In this document: positions 52,072-59,771 of the stretch, one piece after another
How the letters are laid out: each line of letters starts with the position of its first letter
Numbering within the stretch: the first letter of the stretch is position 1
Made by a program: the position numbers and the translations under genes
NCBI RefSeq assembly: GCF_010500245.1
Contig: NZ_JAAGOX010000010.1
Span: forward strand, 1 to 64,000
Length of the DNA stretch: 64,000 nt
Reading direction: 5' to 3'
From: Ruegeria sp. PrR005
GTDB lineage: Bacteria; Pseudomonadota; Alphaproteobacteria; Rhodobacterales; Rhodobacteraceae
Notes under the pieces: generated by a model
What the model was told of the DNA's origin: nothing
The model's database searches: none
What the model saw: the letters and a program-made list of their open reading frames with translations, nothing else

Positions 52072-53709
52072 TCATTTGTCGTTGTCGCGCTCGTCGCGCT
52101 CGATATCGCGCTGGCTGGGGCGTTCGCCGGTCTTGCCCTTGATCCGGTTGGCGTAATCCGCCGTCCGTCCGGCAAGGTTGGCGTCGAAATCCAGGCCAAT
52201 CTCTTCGCCCATCTGTTTCATCGCAGGCAGGCGTACCGCCATGCCCAAAATCTGGTCCATCGCCGCGCCAAAGGCGCCGTCCACGCCGCCCTCTCCGGTG
52301 CCGCCCCCACCGATGCCGCCGATCTGGTTGATGCGGATCGAGTCGATCTTTTCCACCGGCTTCATCATCTGGGTCATGATCTCGGGCATACGGTCGAGTT
52401 TGCGTTCTTCGAGTCGCATCCGGATCACCGCGTCCGACAACGTGTTCTCGGCCGAGTTCAACGCCATGCGGCCGGCCGCCTCGGCCTCCATCCGGGTCCG
52501 TTCACCCTCGGCCGTCTTGGCCGCCGCCGTCGCCTCGGCCTGTGCGCGTGACAACAGGGTGTCGACCTCACGCTTGACGCGGGCCTCCTCCAGCTCGCTG
52601 TCCTTCTCCTGTTTCAGACGGGAAATCTCGCGCTCGCGCTCGGCTTGGGCGCGCTCCTTCTGGGCCTGCACATGCTCGGCCGCCAGCAGCACCTTGGCAC
52701 GCGCCTCTTCCTCGGCGGCCTTGGCCTCGGCCTCTTCGGCACGCCTGCGGGCCAGTTGGATGCCATTGGCGATCTTGACCTCCTCCAGCGACAGGATCGC
52801 AGCCATCTCGGCCTTGCGCAGTGTCTCGTCGTTTTCTACTTGGCTGGCCTTTACCCGCCCGTCGTTTTCGATCCTTGCGGTCTCGGCAATCAGGCGGGCA
52901 ACATCGCGCGCCTGCTCCTCGCGCGATTTCGCCTCGGCTTCGAGCTTGACCAGGTATTCCTGCTGCGCCACTTCGGCTTCGCGCTCTGCCCGTTTCAGTT
53001 CCAGTGCCCGCTGATGCTGTGCCAACTGGCTTTCGCGCACGGCTATATCGGCCTCGGTCTCGACCTTGATACGCGCCTTGCGCTGGTCGGCTACCAGCTC
53101 GGCCAGCCGCCGCATCCCTTGCGCGTTAAAGGCATTGTTCTCGTTCCACTGGGTCAGATCACTCTGATCGACATGGAGCAGAGAAACCGACACCAACATC
53201 AGGCCCTGCCTTGCCGCCTGTGTCTCGATCACGGTGGCCACATCGGCGGCAAAGCCCGCCCGGTCCAGGTGGATCTCGGCAAGGCTGCGTGTTGCCGCCG
53301 CGTTCTGGATCGCGTTTACCAGCGTCCCGGACATCACATCTTCGAGCCCGTCTGTCCCACGGGCAATCCGGTGGCCCAGAGCCTGCGCCGCCGTGGCGAT
53401 CCCTTCTTCGGTCGGCGCGACCCGCAACTCGCAGTCAAAGCTTAGATCGGCGCGCATCTGGTCGCGCGTCAGAACCGCATCTCGGCCGGTGCGGGAAATC
53501 CGGAAATTCAGCGTCCCCATCGACACCCGCTGCACCCGGTGCAGGATCGGCAGCGCAATGCAGCCGCCGTCGATCACCACCCGTCGGCCACCAAGGCCCG
53601 TGCGCACCAGCGCACTGTCGAGCGTCGATTTGGCGTAATAGCGTTGCAGGAACCAGATGCCGACAAGCAAGACAAGTACGGCAAGCACCAGAATGGCGAT
53701 CCAGAGCAC
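52072..53709 (-). CDS. Flotillin-like (SPFH) membrane scaffold protein
   Basis: A 545-residue protein with one N-terminal helix (WIAILVLAVLVLLVGIWFL), an SPFH/band-7 domain with the GGRRVVIDGGCIALPILHRV start typical of flotillins, then about 220 residues of Glu/Ala/Arg-rich coiled coil (EAEAKAAEEEARAKVLLAAE) and a Gly-rich tail (GGIGGGGTGEGG). Flotillins organise membrane microdomains. It lies directly upstream of the binding protein (62 bp) on the same strand, so it is probably co-expressed with the importer. An AT-rich element in front of it also occurs before the AmiC-like gene. Confidence 0.92.
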   Translation of the reverse strand: MLWIAILVLAVLVLLVGIWFLQRYYAKSTLDSALVRTGLGGRRVVIDGGCIALPILHRVQRVSMGTLNFRISRTGRDAVLTRDQMRADLSFDCELRVAPTEEGIATAAQALGHRIARGTDGLEDVMSGTLVNAIQNAAATRSLAEIHLDRAGFAADVATVIETQAARQGLMLVSVSLLHVDQSDLTQWNENNAFNAQGMRRLAELVADQRKARIKVETEADIAVRESQLAQHQRALELKRAEREAEVAQQEYLVKLEAEAKSREEQARDVARLIAETARIENDGRVKASQVENDETLRKAEMAAILSLEEVKIANGIQLARRRAEEAEAKAAEEEARAKVLLAAEHVQAQKERAQAEREREISRLKQEKDSELEEARVKREVDTLLSRAQAEATAAAKTAEGERTRMEAEAAGRMALNSAENTLSDAVIRMRLEERKLDRMPEIMTQMMKPVEKIDSIRINQIGGIGGGGTGEGGVDGAFGAAMDQILGMAVRLPAMKQMGEEIGLDFDANLAGRTADYANRIKGKTGERPSQRDIERDERDNDK

Positions 53710-53785
53710 GGTTTCTCTCCCCGGTTATACAGTCTTCCTGACCTCACGACGGACGCCGGAAATTGTTATATGAACGGTGAGAGAT

Positions 53786-53807
53786 TTTATTTTCCAATTC
53801 AAGTAAA
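53786..53807. promoter_or_regulatory. AT-rich operator-like element, copy 1
   Basis: A 22-bp element beginning TTTATTTTCCAATTCAAG, 77-98 bp upstream of the flotillin start. It matches the element at 55018-55039 at 20 of 22 bases. The 136-bp gap 53710-53845 is unusually AT-rich for this window and holds no gene. Confidence 0.55.
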
Positions 53808-53845
53808 AAATTGAACAGGAAACTAATATTGCCTAAGTTACTGTT

Positions 53846-54967
53846 TTAGAAAGCATTAATAACTTCAAATTTCAACCCATCGGCTCTGGCCAGATAGATC
53901 TGCGCACGGTCCGGGCGGGTTGTCCCCTGCCGTTGGCGCGCGCTGCGATGAATCACCGGCGGCATGGCACCATGGCTTTTGTTCTGCCATGTCCTGGGCT
54001 GTTCCCGCAGCAGACCGGCCAGAAAATGCACGCCTTCATAAGTGGATTGCCCCAACGCGTTCAGAACCGGCGCCTGGTCACCATGCAGCCCGTAATAAAC
54101 CTCCTTGAAGGCGGCATTTGCTTCGGTTGGAAGAGTCGCGAAATACGAGGATGCCACGAACATCCGCTTGCTGTTGCGCGCGCCGCTGGCCAACAAAGCA
54201 TTCTCGTCGACCGCACAGGACAGGCGCACGATCCGGTCGTGCAGCCCGGCTGCGCCAAAGGCCCGGTTGAATGCGACCGCGTCCTGTCCGACCAGCGATA
54301 TCAACACCGCCTCTGCACCCGACATGGCAATATCCTCAACATGCCGCGCCATGTTGCTCAGCCCAAAGGGCAGGTATTTCTCATAGGCGAGGTTGACCGC
54401 CAATTGCTTCAGCTTGGCCTTTGCATTCAGATGCGACATCCGTGGCCAGACATAGTCGTTGCCGATCAGGGCCCAGCTTTTCGGGCGGTACTGGCGTTGC
54501 ATCAACTCCATCGACGGACCTAGCTGCTCGTCCGGCGTCTCGCCGATGGCAAACAGCCCGGCGGTTGTCTCTCCACCCTCGTAAAGCGGCGTGTAGATAT
54601 AAGGGATGCGTTGGCGCACCACCTTGCTCAGCCGTTGGCGGATCGCACTGATATGCATCCCCACGATGGCATCTATCGACCGGCTTTCGATCAGGTCGTT
54701 CACCGTCTCTTCGATCGGCAGGCTAGATTCCTGCGCGGCGTCGATCATGATCAGCTGCACCTTGCGCCCGTTCAGCCCGTTGCCGCGGTTCAACTCCTCC
54801 ACCGCCGCCTGGGCGCTAGAGATACAAGACGGCGCCCACAGCCCGGCCGCGCCGCAAAGCGGGATCAGCAAGGCGATGCGATAGCTGCTGCGCGAGACGG
54901 TCATTGGGCCGTCTCGTAACTCGGCCAGCTCGGTCGGAACGAAAAGTTCGGCAGCAAACCTGTTCAT
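53846..54967 (-). CDS. AmiC-like cytosolic amide-binding protein
   Basis: A 373-residue periplasmic-binding-protein fold of the AmiC/UrtA type, with segments VQLIMIDAAQESSLPIEETV, IPYIYTPLYEGGETTAGLF and IGNDYVWPRMSHLNAKA. The ATG at 54967 has a GGAGGGG site upstream, unlike the longer frame from 55012. The start has no cleavable signal, which is the hallmark of AmiC, the cytosolic amide sensor of Pseudomonas that restrains an antiterminator. No AmiR-like gene is seen here. It is divergent from a MarR gene and probably senses the imported amide. Confidence 0.75.
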   Translation of the reverse strand: MNRFAAELFVPTELAELRDGPMTVSRSSYRIALLIPLCGAAGLWAPSCISSAQAAVEELNRGNGLNGRKVQLIMIDAAQESSLPIEETVNDLIESRSIDAIVGMHISAIRQRLSKVVRQRIPYIYTPLYEGGETTAGLFAIGETPDEQLGPSMELMQRQYRPKSWALIGNDYVWPRMSHLNAKAKLKQLAVNLAYEKYLPFGLSNMARHVEDIAMSGAEAVLISLVGQDAVAFNRAFGAAGLHDRIVRLSCAVDENALLASGARNSKRMFVASSYFATLPTEANAAFKEVYYGLHGDQAPVLNALGQSTYEGVHFLAGLLREQPRTWQNKSHGAMPPVIHRSARQRQGTTRPDRAQIYLARADGLKFEVINAF

Positions 54968-55017
54968 GTCGATCACGCCCCTCCACGCGGACAGGGAATT
55001 CGCACATTGCATTTGAA

Positions 55018-55039
55018 TTTATTTTCCAAGTCAATTAAA
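55018..55039. promoter_or_regulatory. AT-rich operator-like element, copy 2
   Basis: A 22-bp element beginning TTTATTTTCCAAGTCAAT, between the divergent AmiC-like gene (start 54967) and the MarR gene (start 55068). Twenty of 22 bases match the copy before the flotillin gene, so one regulator probably reads both. Confidence 0.6.
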
Positions 55040-55067
55040 TTCTGGCAAAAGACCGAGCGAGTGCCCC

Positions 55068-55490
55068 ATGGATCAGCCCGACAGACCAATGACCAACCAG
55101 GTATCCTATGCGCTGGCTGCCGCGCATCGCAGGATCAATGCCTCTCTCAACGCGCGACTGCGCGGGCACGGCATCCAGATCGAGGCCTGGCGCCTGCTCG
55201 AAGCGCTGGAATCGGGCCAGCGCTTTACCATGGGCGAACTGGCCGAAATCGTGCTGATGAACCCGCCCGCGTTGACCAAACTGGTTGATCGCATGGTCTC
55301 GGACGGTCTAGTCCATCGTCAGGTCGCCCAGACCGACCATCGCAAGATCAACGTGCTGACGACTGCCCTTGGGCGCAAGCGCATGATGCAGATCCGGTGC
55401 GAGATCGAAGATCAGGATGCCAGCATTCAGCGGCAGCTCGGCGAGAGCGACTCGCAGAAATTGATCAGCCTGCTGCAAGGCATCATGTGA
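55068..55490 (+). CDS. MarR-family regulator of the amide-uptake island
   Basis: A 140-residue winged-helix protein with the MarR layout: LNARLRGHGIQIEAWRLLEAL, helix-turn-helix TMGELAEIVLMNPPALTKLVDRM, and the wing HRQVAQTDHRKINVLTT. A second ATG 21 bases later is possible. It stands divergent to the AmiC-like gene, with the AT-rich element between them, so it probably controls that gene and, through the second copy, the flotillin and importer genes. Confidence 0.88.
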   Translation: MDQPDRPMTNQVSYALAAAHRRINASLNARLRGHGIQIEAWRLLEALESGQRFTMGELAEIVLMNPPALTKLVDRMVSDGLVHRQVAQTDHRKINVLTTALGRKRMMQIRCEIEDQDASIQRQLGESDSQKLISLLQGIM

Positions 55491-55809
55491 GTCGCAGGGC
55501 GACAGAACCCGCGTGATTTGGAGCGCCTGAACACCCATAGTCGATCCAGTCTGGTCTGGATCTTCATGTACCTAGTACCTGAAAGCCGACTGCGCCCCGC
55601 CCTGGCAACTGCCGATTAGGGGAGACGCACAGGGTACGCTCTGAGCCGTGAAGCCGCAAGTCAGCGGCATATTCTCTTGTGTCTCATACGCTGCCATCCA
55701 CAGGATGTGGAAAAACCACTTGCAAGAATCGTGTGTTCTGGCCCATTAATTACGGAAACAAGTGAATAACACGGCGCCAAGCGTAACAATCGCGCCGGTC
55801 GAGGGCAGA
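55491..55809. other. Upstream region of repA
   Basis: A 319-bp stretch with no convincing gene. It must hold the repABC promoter. Near 55695-55707 there is a small inverted repeat, CATCC-aca-GGATG, overlapping CCATCCACA, which matches seven of nine bases of a DnaA box (TTATCCACA). No parS-type palindrome was seen on this side. Confidence 0.4.
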
Positions 55810-57051
55810 ATGAACGATTTGACGACGGGATCCAACCTGACGGACAGCCGCTCTAACTCCGGTGAACGGCAACGGGAGCGGATCGACCTGCTGGTGGGCG
55901 ATCATGCACAGCGCCTATCTGAACGGTTGCAGGCGCATCGCGCGCAACTGTTCCCCCCCGATGCCAGACGCACCCTGCGCAAGTTCACTTCAGGCGAAGC
56001 GGCCGAACTGCTGGGGGTCAAGGATGCCTATCTGCGCAAGCTGCATCTTGATGGGCGCGGCCCCTCGCCCGAGACCCGTGCGGGCGGTCGGCGCTACTAT
56101 TCTCCCGAGGATATTCAGGCGCTGCGCGAATTGTTGGAATCAGGCACTAAATCGCCGGGAACCTACCTGCCAGGGCGGCGGCAGGGTGACCATCTGCAAG
56201 TGATCACGGTGATCAATTTCAAAGGCGGATCGGGCAAGACCACGACCGCCGCGCATCTGGCACAGAAAATGGCGCTGGACGGGTACCGGGTTCTGGCCAT
56301 TGATCTCGACCCGCAGGCAAGCCTGTCGGCGCTGCACGGGTTTCAGCCCGAATTCGATCTGCTGGACGGTGGCACGCTGTACGATGCGATCCGGTACGAG
56401 GATCCGGTGCCGCTGGGCCGCGTGATTCAAAAGACCTATTTCACCAATCTCGACATCGTTCCGGGCAACCTAGACCTGATGGAATTCGAGCATGAAACCC
56501 CCCGTGCGCTGCTGCAACAGGATGGCAACCTGTTTTTCACCAGGATCGGCGACGCCCTTTCAACCGTGGAACAGGATTACGATGTCGTGGTTGTCGACTG
56601 TCCGCCTCAGCTGGGATTTCTGACCATGTCGGCCCTGTCGGCAGCCACTGCCGTGCTGGTGACCGTACATCCGCAGATGCTGGACGTGATGTCGATGTGC
56701 CAGTTCCTGTTGATGACCTCGAACCTTCTGGGTGTGGTCAGCGAGGCTGGAGGCAACATGTCCTATGACTGGCTGCGCTATGTTGTAACGCGCTACGAGC
56801 CCGGCGACGGGCCGCAGAACCAGATGGTCAGCTTCATGCGCTCGATGTTCGGCGATCATGTGCTGAATCATCCGGTGCTGAAATCAACAGCCATCTCTGA
56901 CGCTGGCATCACGAAACAGACCCTATACGAGGTGGAAAAGGGCCAATTCACCCGCGCGACATATGAGCGCGCGATTGAAAGCCTGAACGCGGTGAATGCC
57001 GAGATCGAGGCACTGGTACAGCAAGCATGGGGTAGACAGCATGGCGCGTAA
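55810..57051 (+). CDS. repA: RepABC partition ATPase RepA (ParA family)
   Basis: A 413-residue ParA. The N-terminal part is a MerR-like helix-turn-helix (FTSGEAAELLGVKDAYLRKL, then GGRRYYSPEDIQALRELL), and the ATPase follows with deviant Walker A FKGGSGKTTTA, LAIDLDPQAS and VVVDCPPQLGF. The ATG at 55810 has GAGGGC upstream and gives the usual RepA length; the GTG at 55762 is the alternative. RepA segregates the replicon and represses the operon together with RepB. Its end overlaps repB by 11 bp. Confidence 0.94.
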   Translation: MNDLTTGSNLTDSRSNSGERQRERIDLLVGDHAQRLSERLQAHRAQLFPPDARRTLRKFTSGEAAELLGVKDAYLRKLHLDGRGPSPETRAGGRRYYSPEDIQALRELLESGTKSPGTYLPGRRQGDHLQVITVINFKGGSGKTTTAAHLAQKMALDGYRVLAIDLDPQASLSALHGFQPEFDLLDGGTLYDAIRYEDPVPLGRVIQKTYFTNLDIVPGNLDLMEFEHETPRALLQQDGNLFFTRIGDALSTVEQDYDVVVVDCPPQLGFLTMSALSAATAVLVTVHPQMLDVMSMCQFLLMTSNLLGVVSEAGGNMSYDWLRYVVTRYEPGDGPQNQMVSFMRSMFGDHVLNHPVLKSTAISDAGITKQTLYEVEKGQFTRATYERAIESLNAVNAEIEALVQQAWGRQHGA

Positions 57052-57976
57052 GAACCTGTTGCAAGGGCTGATGGATGCCCCCCCTGCCCCGGCCAGCGAG
57101 CCCGCCGAAACGCGCGTGGATGTGACCCGGCCCCGCTACAGCTCGGGCGCGATCGGCGCGGTCAGCCAATCGATATCCGACCTGAAATCACGTGCGGTGC
57201 AGGAAATCGACCCTCGAATGATCGACACGGGCGGTCTGCGTGACCGGTTGGACGAGGACAGCGGGCTGGAGGAACTCATCGCCTCGATCCGCGAATACGG
57301 CCAACAGGTGCCAGTACTGCTGCGCCCCAATCCGAACGACCCCGAGCGCTATCAGGTCGTATATGGACGCCGCCGCGTTGCCGCCTTGCGGCAGATGCAG
57401 CAGCCGGTCAAGGCGCTGATCCGGATACTGGACGACCGCGAACTGATCGTGGCCCAGGGACAGGAAAACAGCGCGCGCCGCGATCTGAGTTTTATCGAAC
57501 GGGTGAATTTCGCCCGTCAAATGCGCGACATGGGATATGAACGCAAGGTGATCTGTGACGCGCTACATGTCGACAAGACATTGATTTCACGTATGATTTC
57601 CGTGGCTGACCGAATTCCAGAGGGGCTGATCGTGGCGATTGGCGCGGCGCCGGGAATCGGGCGCGACCGGTGGATGAAACTGGCAGACATACTGCGGCCA
57701 GATCACCAGGAACAGGCGATTTCCGCCGCCATCGGCGACAATTCCGATGCCCGTTTCGAGGCGGTGATGACCGCGCTGACACCCGTGCGCACCCCCTCTA
57801 CCCCGCCGCAGGTCAGCCCGATCACCGGTGCGGGCGGCACGCCACTGGGACAGGTCAAACGCAGCCGTGGCAAGGCAGTGCTGACGCTGGAGACACGGCA
57901 CTCGGCCGGGTTCGAAGACTGGCTGATCGAACATCTGGAGGAGCTTCACACCCGCTGGAAAGACAACGCGGGTTGA
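57041..57976 (+). CDS. repB: RepABC centromere-binding protein RepB (ParB family)
   Basis: A 311-residue ParB. Motifs are the ParB/Srx nuclease-like domain (GLEELIASIREYGQQVPVLLR, GRRRVAALRQM and the ENSARRDLSFIERVNFA box) and the helix-turn-helix (VICDALHVDKTLISRMISVADRIPE). It binds parS palindromes, three of which are seen at 58127, 59499 and 59706. The ATG at 57041 lies inside the end of repA, which suggests coupled translation. Confidence 0.94.
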   Translation: MARKNLLQGLMDAPPAPASEPAETRVDVTRPRYSSGAIGAVSQSISDLKSRAVQEIDPRMIDTGGLRDRLDEDSGLEELIASIREYGQQVPVLLRPNPNDPERYQVVYGRRRVAALRQMQQPVKALIRILDDRELIVAQGQENSARRDLSFIERVNFARQMRDMGYERKVICDALHVDKTLISRMISVADRIPEGLIVAIGAAPGIGRDRWMKLADILRPDHQEQAISAAIGDNSDARFEAVMTALTPVRTPSTPPQVSPITGAGGTPLGQVKRSRGKAVLTLETRHSAGFEDWLIEHLEELHTRWKDNAG

Positions 57977-58053
57977 GGGCGGCGCCGGCCTCGCCGGCGT
58001 TAAAGTGAACGGAGCAGCAACGAGGACAGGAGGCACGACCCAAGGCAAGGCAT

Positions 58054-58107
58054 AAAAAAGACCCCCCAGAACATCGTCCCGAGAGGCCTTTATCAGGTTT
58101 GTAGCAA
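58054..58107 (-). ncRNA. Predicted antisense RNA (ctRNA) of repC
   Basis: In the 212-bp repB-repC gap, the minus strand has a promoter (-35 TTGACA, 17-bp spacing, -10 CAGAAT) and, about 50 bases on, a GC-rich stem ending in six T residues (58054-58059). This gives an RNA of about 53 bases. RepABC plasmids make such a small countertranscript, which blocks repC expression and determines incompatibility. The ends are estimates. Confidence 0.6.
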
Positions 58108-58112
58108 TTCCG

Positions 58113-58141
58113 ATTCTGGTCCAACTGTTGACGGCTGTCAA
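58113..58141 (-). promoter_or_regulatory. Predicted promoter of the repC antisense RNA
   Basis: On the minus strand, TTGACA (58141-58136) and CAGAAT (58118-58113) are 17 bp apart, close to the sigma-70 consensus. The -35 hexamer lies inside the parS-like palindrome at 58127-58142. Confidence 0.55.
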
Positions 58142-58142
58142 C
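58127..58142. promoter_or_regulatory. parS-like palindrome 1
   Basis: GTTGACGGCTGTCAAC matches the RepABC centromere pattern GTTNNCNGCNGNNAAC, with one mismatch at the centre of symmetry. It lies in the repB-repC gap and covers the -35 box of the predicted antisense RNA, so RepA/RepB binding could control that RNA. Confidence 0.75.
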
Positions 58143-58188
58143 TGGCGTCGAGTCCGGCGGGGTAAAAAGTTTTGTCTCGTGACAAGAA

Positions 58189-59400
58189 ATGGAACAACTT
58201 ACAACGACGCCTTTCGGGCAGCGGCCGGTAACGGCTGGCCTGATCGCTCGGGCCGCCGCACATCAGCGCGCGCCGAAACTTTCCCATATCGATAAATGGA
58301 GCCTGTTTCGCGATCTTTGCACCGCGCGAACCGCGTTCGGTGTGACCGACCGCGATCTGACGGTCTTGAACGCACTGCTCAGCTTTTATCCAGAAACCAA
58401 CCTGTCGGATAACGCCGGGCTAATCGTGTTTCCTTCGAACGCGGCCCTGTCCGACCGCGCCCATGGCATGGCCGAAAGCACGCTCCGCCGACATCTGGCG
58501 GCGCTTGTCCATGCTGGTCTGATCGCCCGGCATGACAGCCCTAACGGCAAGCGCTATGCCCGGCGCGGGGCCAATGGTGAAATCGCACGCGCTTTTGGGT
58601 TCGACCTGCGCCCCTTACTGGTGCGCTCAACCGAAATCGTGCGCACCGCAGAAGCCGTCCGCGCCGCCGAGGCCGAGCTGACCCTGGCGCGCGAGGCGGT
58701 CTCGCTGCTTAAACGGGACGCGCTGAAACTGGCGCTCTACGGTCAGGACACCGAAATGCCCGGCGATTGGGAGGCGATCCAGCGCGTCTTGATGGAAGTG
58801 CACAAGCAGACGCGTCGTAAACTATCGCTGCCCGAACTGGCTGAACTCAAAGTTCGTCTTGTGGGTATCTTGCGGGATATCCGACTGATGATGGCCACTG
58901 AAGCCGACACCAATACAGAGAAAATGAGCGGCAGTGACGCTGAATCTGAGCGGCTCTATCTTAATTCAGATAAAGATTCTTCTGAATCTGAACAGAGCGT
59001 TGGAAGGGTGAACGACAACAATCATCCAACCCTTGCTCACTCCCCTACCCCATCGAAACACTCCGAGCCAACCATACCTCTGTCATTGGTACTCAAGGCC
59101 TGCCCCGACATTCTGCCGTATTGTGATGGTTCACCACGAAGCTGGCGGGATCTTGTCACAGCAGCAGCTTATGTTCGAGGTATGATGGGCATCAGCCCAT
59201 CCGCTTGGGACGAGGCGCAACGCTTCATGGGTTCGGAAATCGCGGCGATCACTGTGGTCTGCATCCTGCAACGGTTTGCGACCATTCACAGCCCTGGCGG
59301 TTATCTGCGCAGTTTGTCGGGCAAAGCGGCTGCTGAAGGGTTCTCTCCGGGACCGATGGTCATGGCCTTGTTGAACACAGACGGTCAGCGAGCGGCCTGA
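58189..59400 (+). CDS. repC: RepABC replication initiator RepC
   Basis: A 403-residue initiator of the RepC family. The N-terminal domain is of the winged-helix kind (LFRDLCTARTAFGVTDRDLTVLNALLSFYP, with segments in the usual order, then AESTLRRHLAALVHAGLIARHDSPNGKRYARR). The centre is a charged helix, then a Ser/Glu-rich linker (NSDKDSSESEQS), and the C-terminal domain carries GISPSAWDEAQRFMG. The replication origin of this family usually lies within repC itself. It is predicted to be limited by the antisense RNA in its leader. Confidence 0.94.
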   Translation: MEQLTTTPFGQRPVTAGLIARAAAHQRAPKLSHIDKWSLFRDLCTARTAFGVTDRDLTVLNALLSFYPETNLSDNAGLIVFPSNAALSDRAHGMAESTLRRHLAALVHAGLIARHDSPNGKRYARRGANGEIARAFGFDLRPLLVRSTEIVRTAEAVRAAEAELTLAREAVSLLKRDALKLALYGQDTEMPGDWEAIQRVLMEVHKQTRRKLSLPELAELKVRLVGILRDIRLMMATEADTNTEKMSGSDAESERLYLNSDKDSSESEQSVGRVNDNNHPTLAHSPTPSKHSEPTIPLSLVLKACPDILPYCDGSPRSWRDLVTAAAYVRGMMGISPSAWDEAQRFMGSEIAAITVVCILQRFATIHSPGGYLRSLSGKAAAEGFSPGPMVMALLNTDGQRAA

Positions 59401-59498
59401 CCTTGCACGAGAATGCCGCCATCCACCGTGAATGCGGCCGTGTTCATCCAGGAAAGCAGTGTTCGAGGTCAGAGCCATGCCAACGGTGCGCCCCGCGT

Positions 59499-59514
59499 GT
59501 TGACAGCTGTCAAC
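59499..59514. promoter_or_regulatory. parS-like palindrome 2, perfect
   Basis: GTTGACAGCTGTCAAC is fully self-complementary and identical to the RepABC centromere consensus. It lies 99 bp after repC, in the 371-bp gap before the recombinase gene; that gap holds two such sites and no supported gene. Confidence 0.85.
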
Positions 59515-59705
59515 TCTGCCTGCGTTCAATGATTGGCTGGTAAGGAGCATTATGGCAAAGAACCGACTTTGGAGTTGTTGTTTGGATTACGCTTGGGACT
59601 TTTTGACTGTCTGTCGCGGTAGAAACCAAATCGTGATACTGGGCCAGCATTTGGCAGTGAATGCACTATGCGCGAAGGATTTTGGCGCAGGGATTGGCGG
59701 CAAAA

Positions 59706-59721
59706 GTTGACAGCTGACAAC
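59706..59721. promoter_or_regulatory. parS-like palindrome 3
   Basis: GTTGACAGCTGACAAC differs from the perfect site at 59499 by one base. The two are 207 bp apart, so RepB could bridge them. Confidence 0.7.
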
Positions 59722-59771
59722 TCTGGCAACGTCCCAATATCCGCATGGAGCGAGACGCTATGGTGGGTTGG

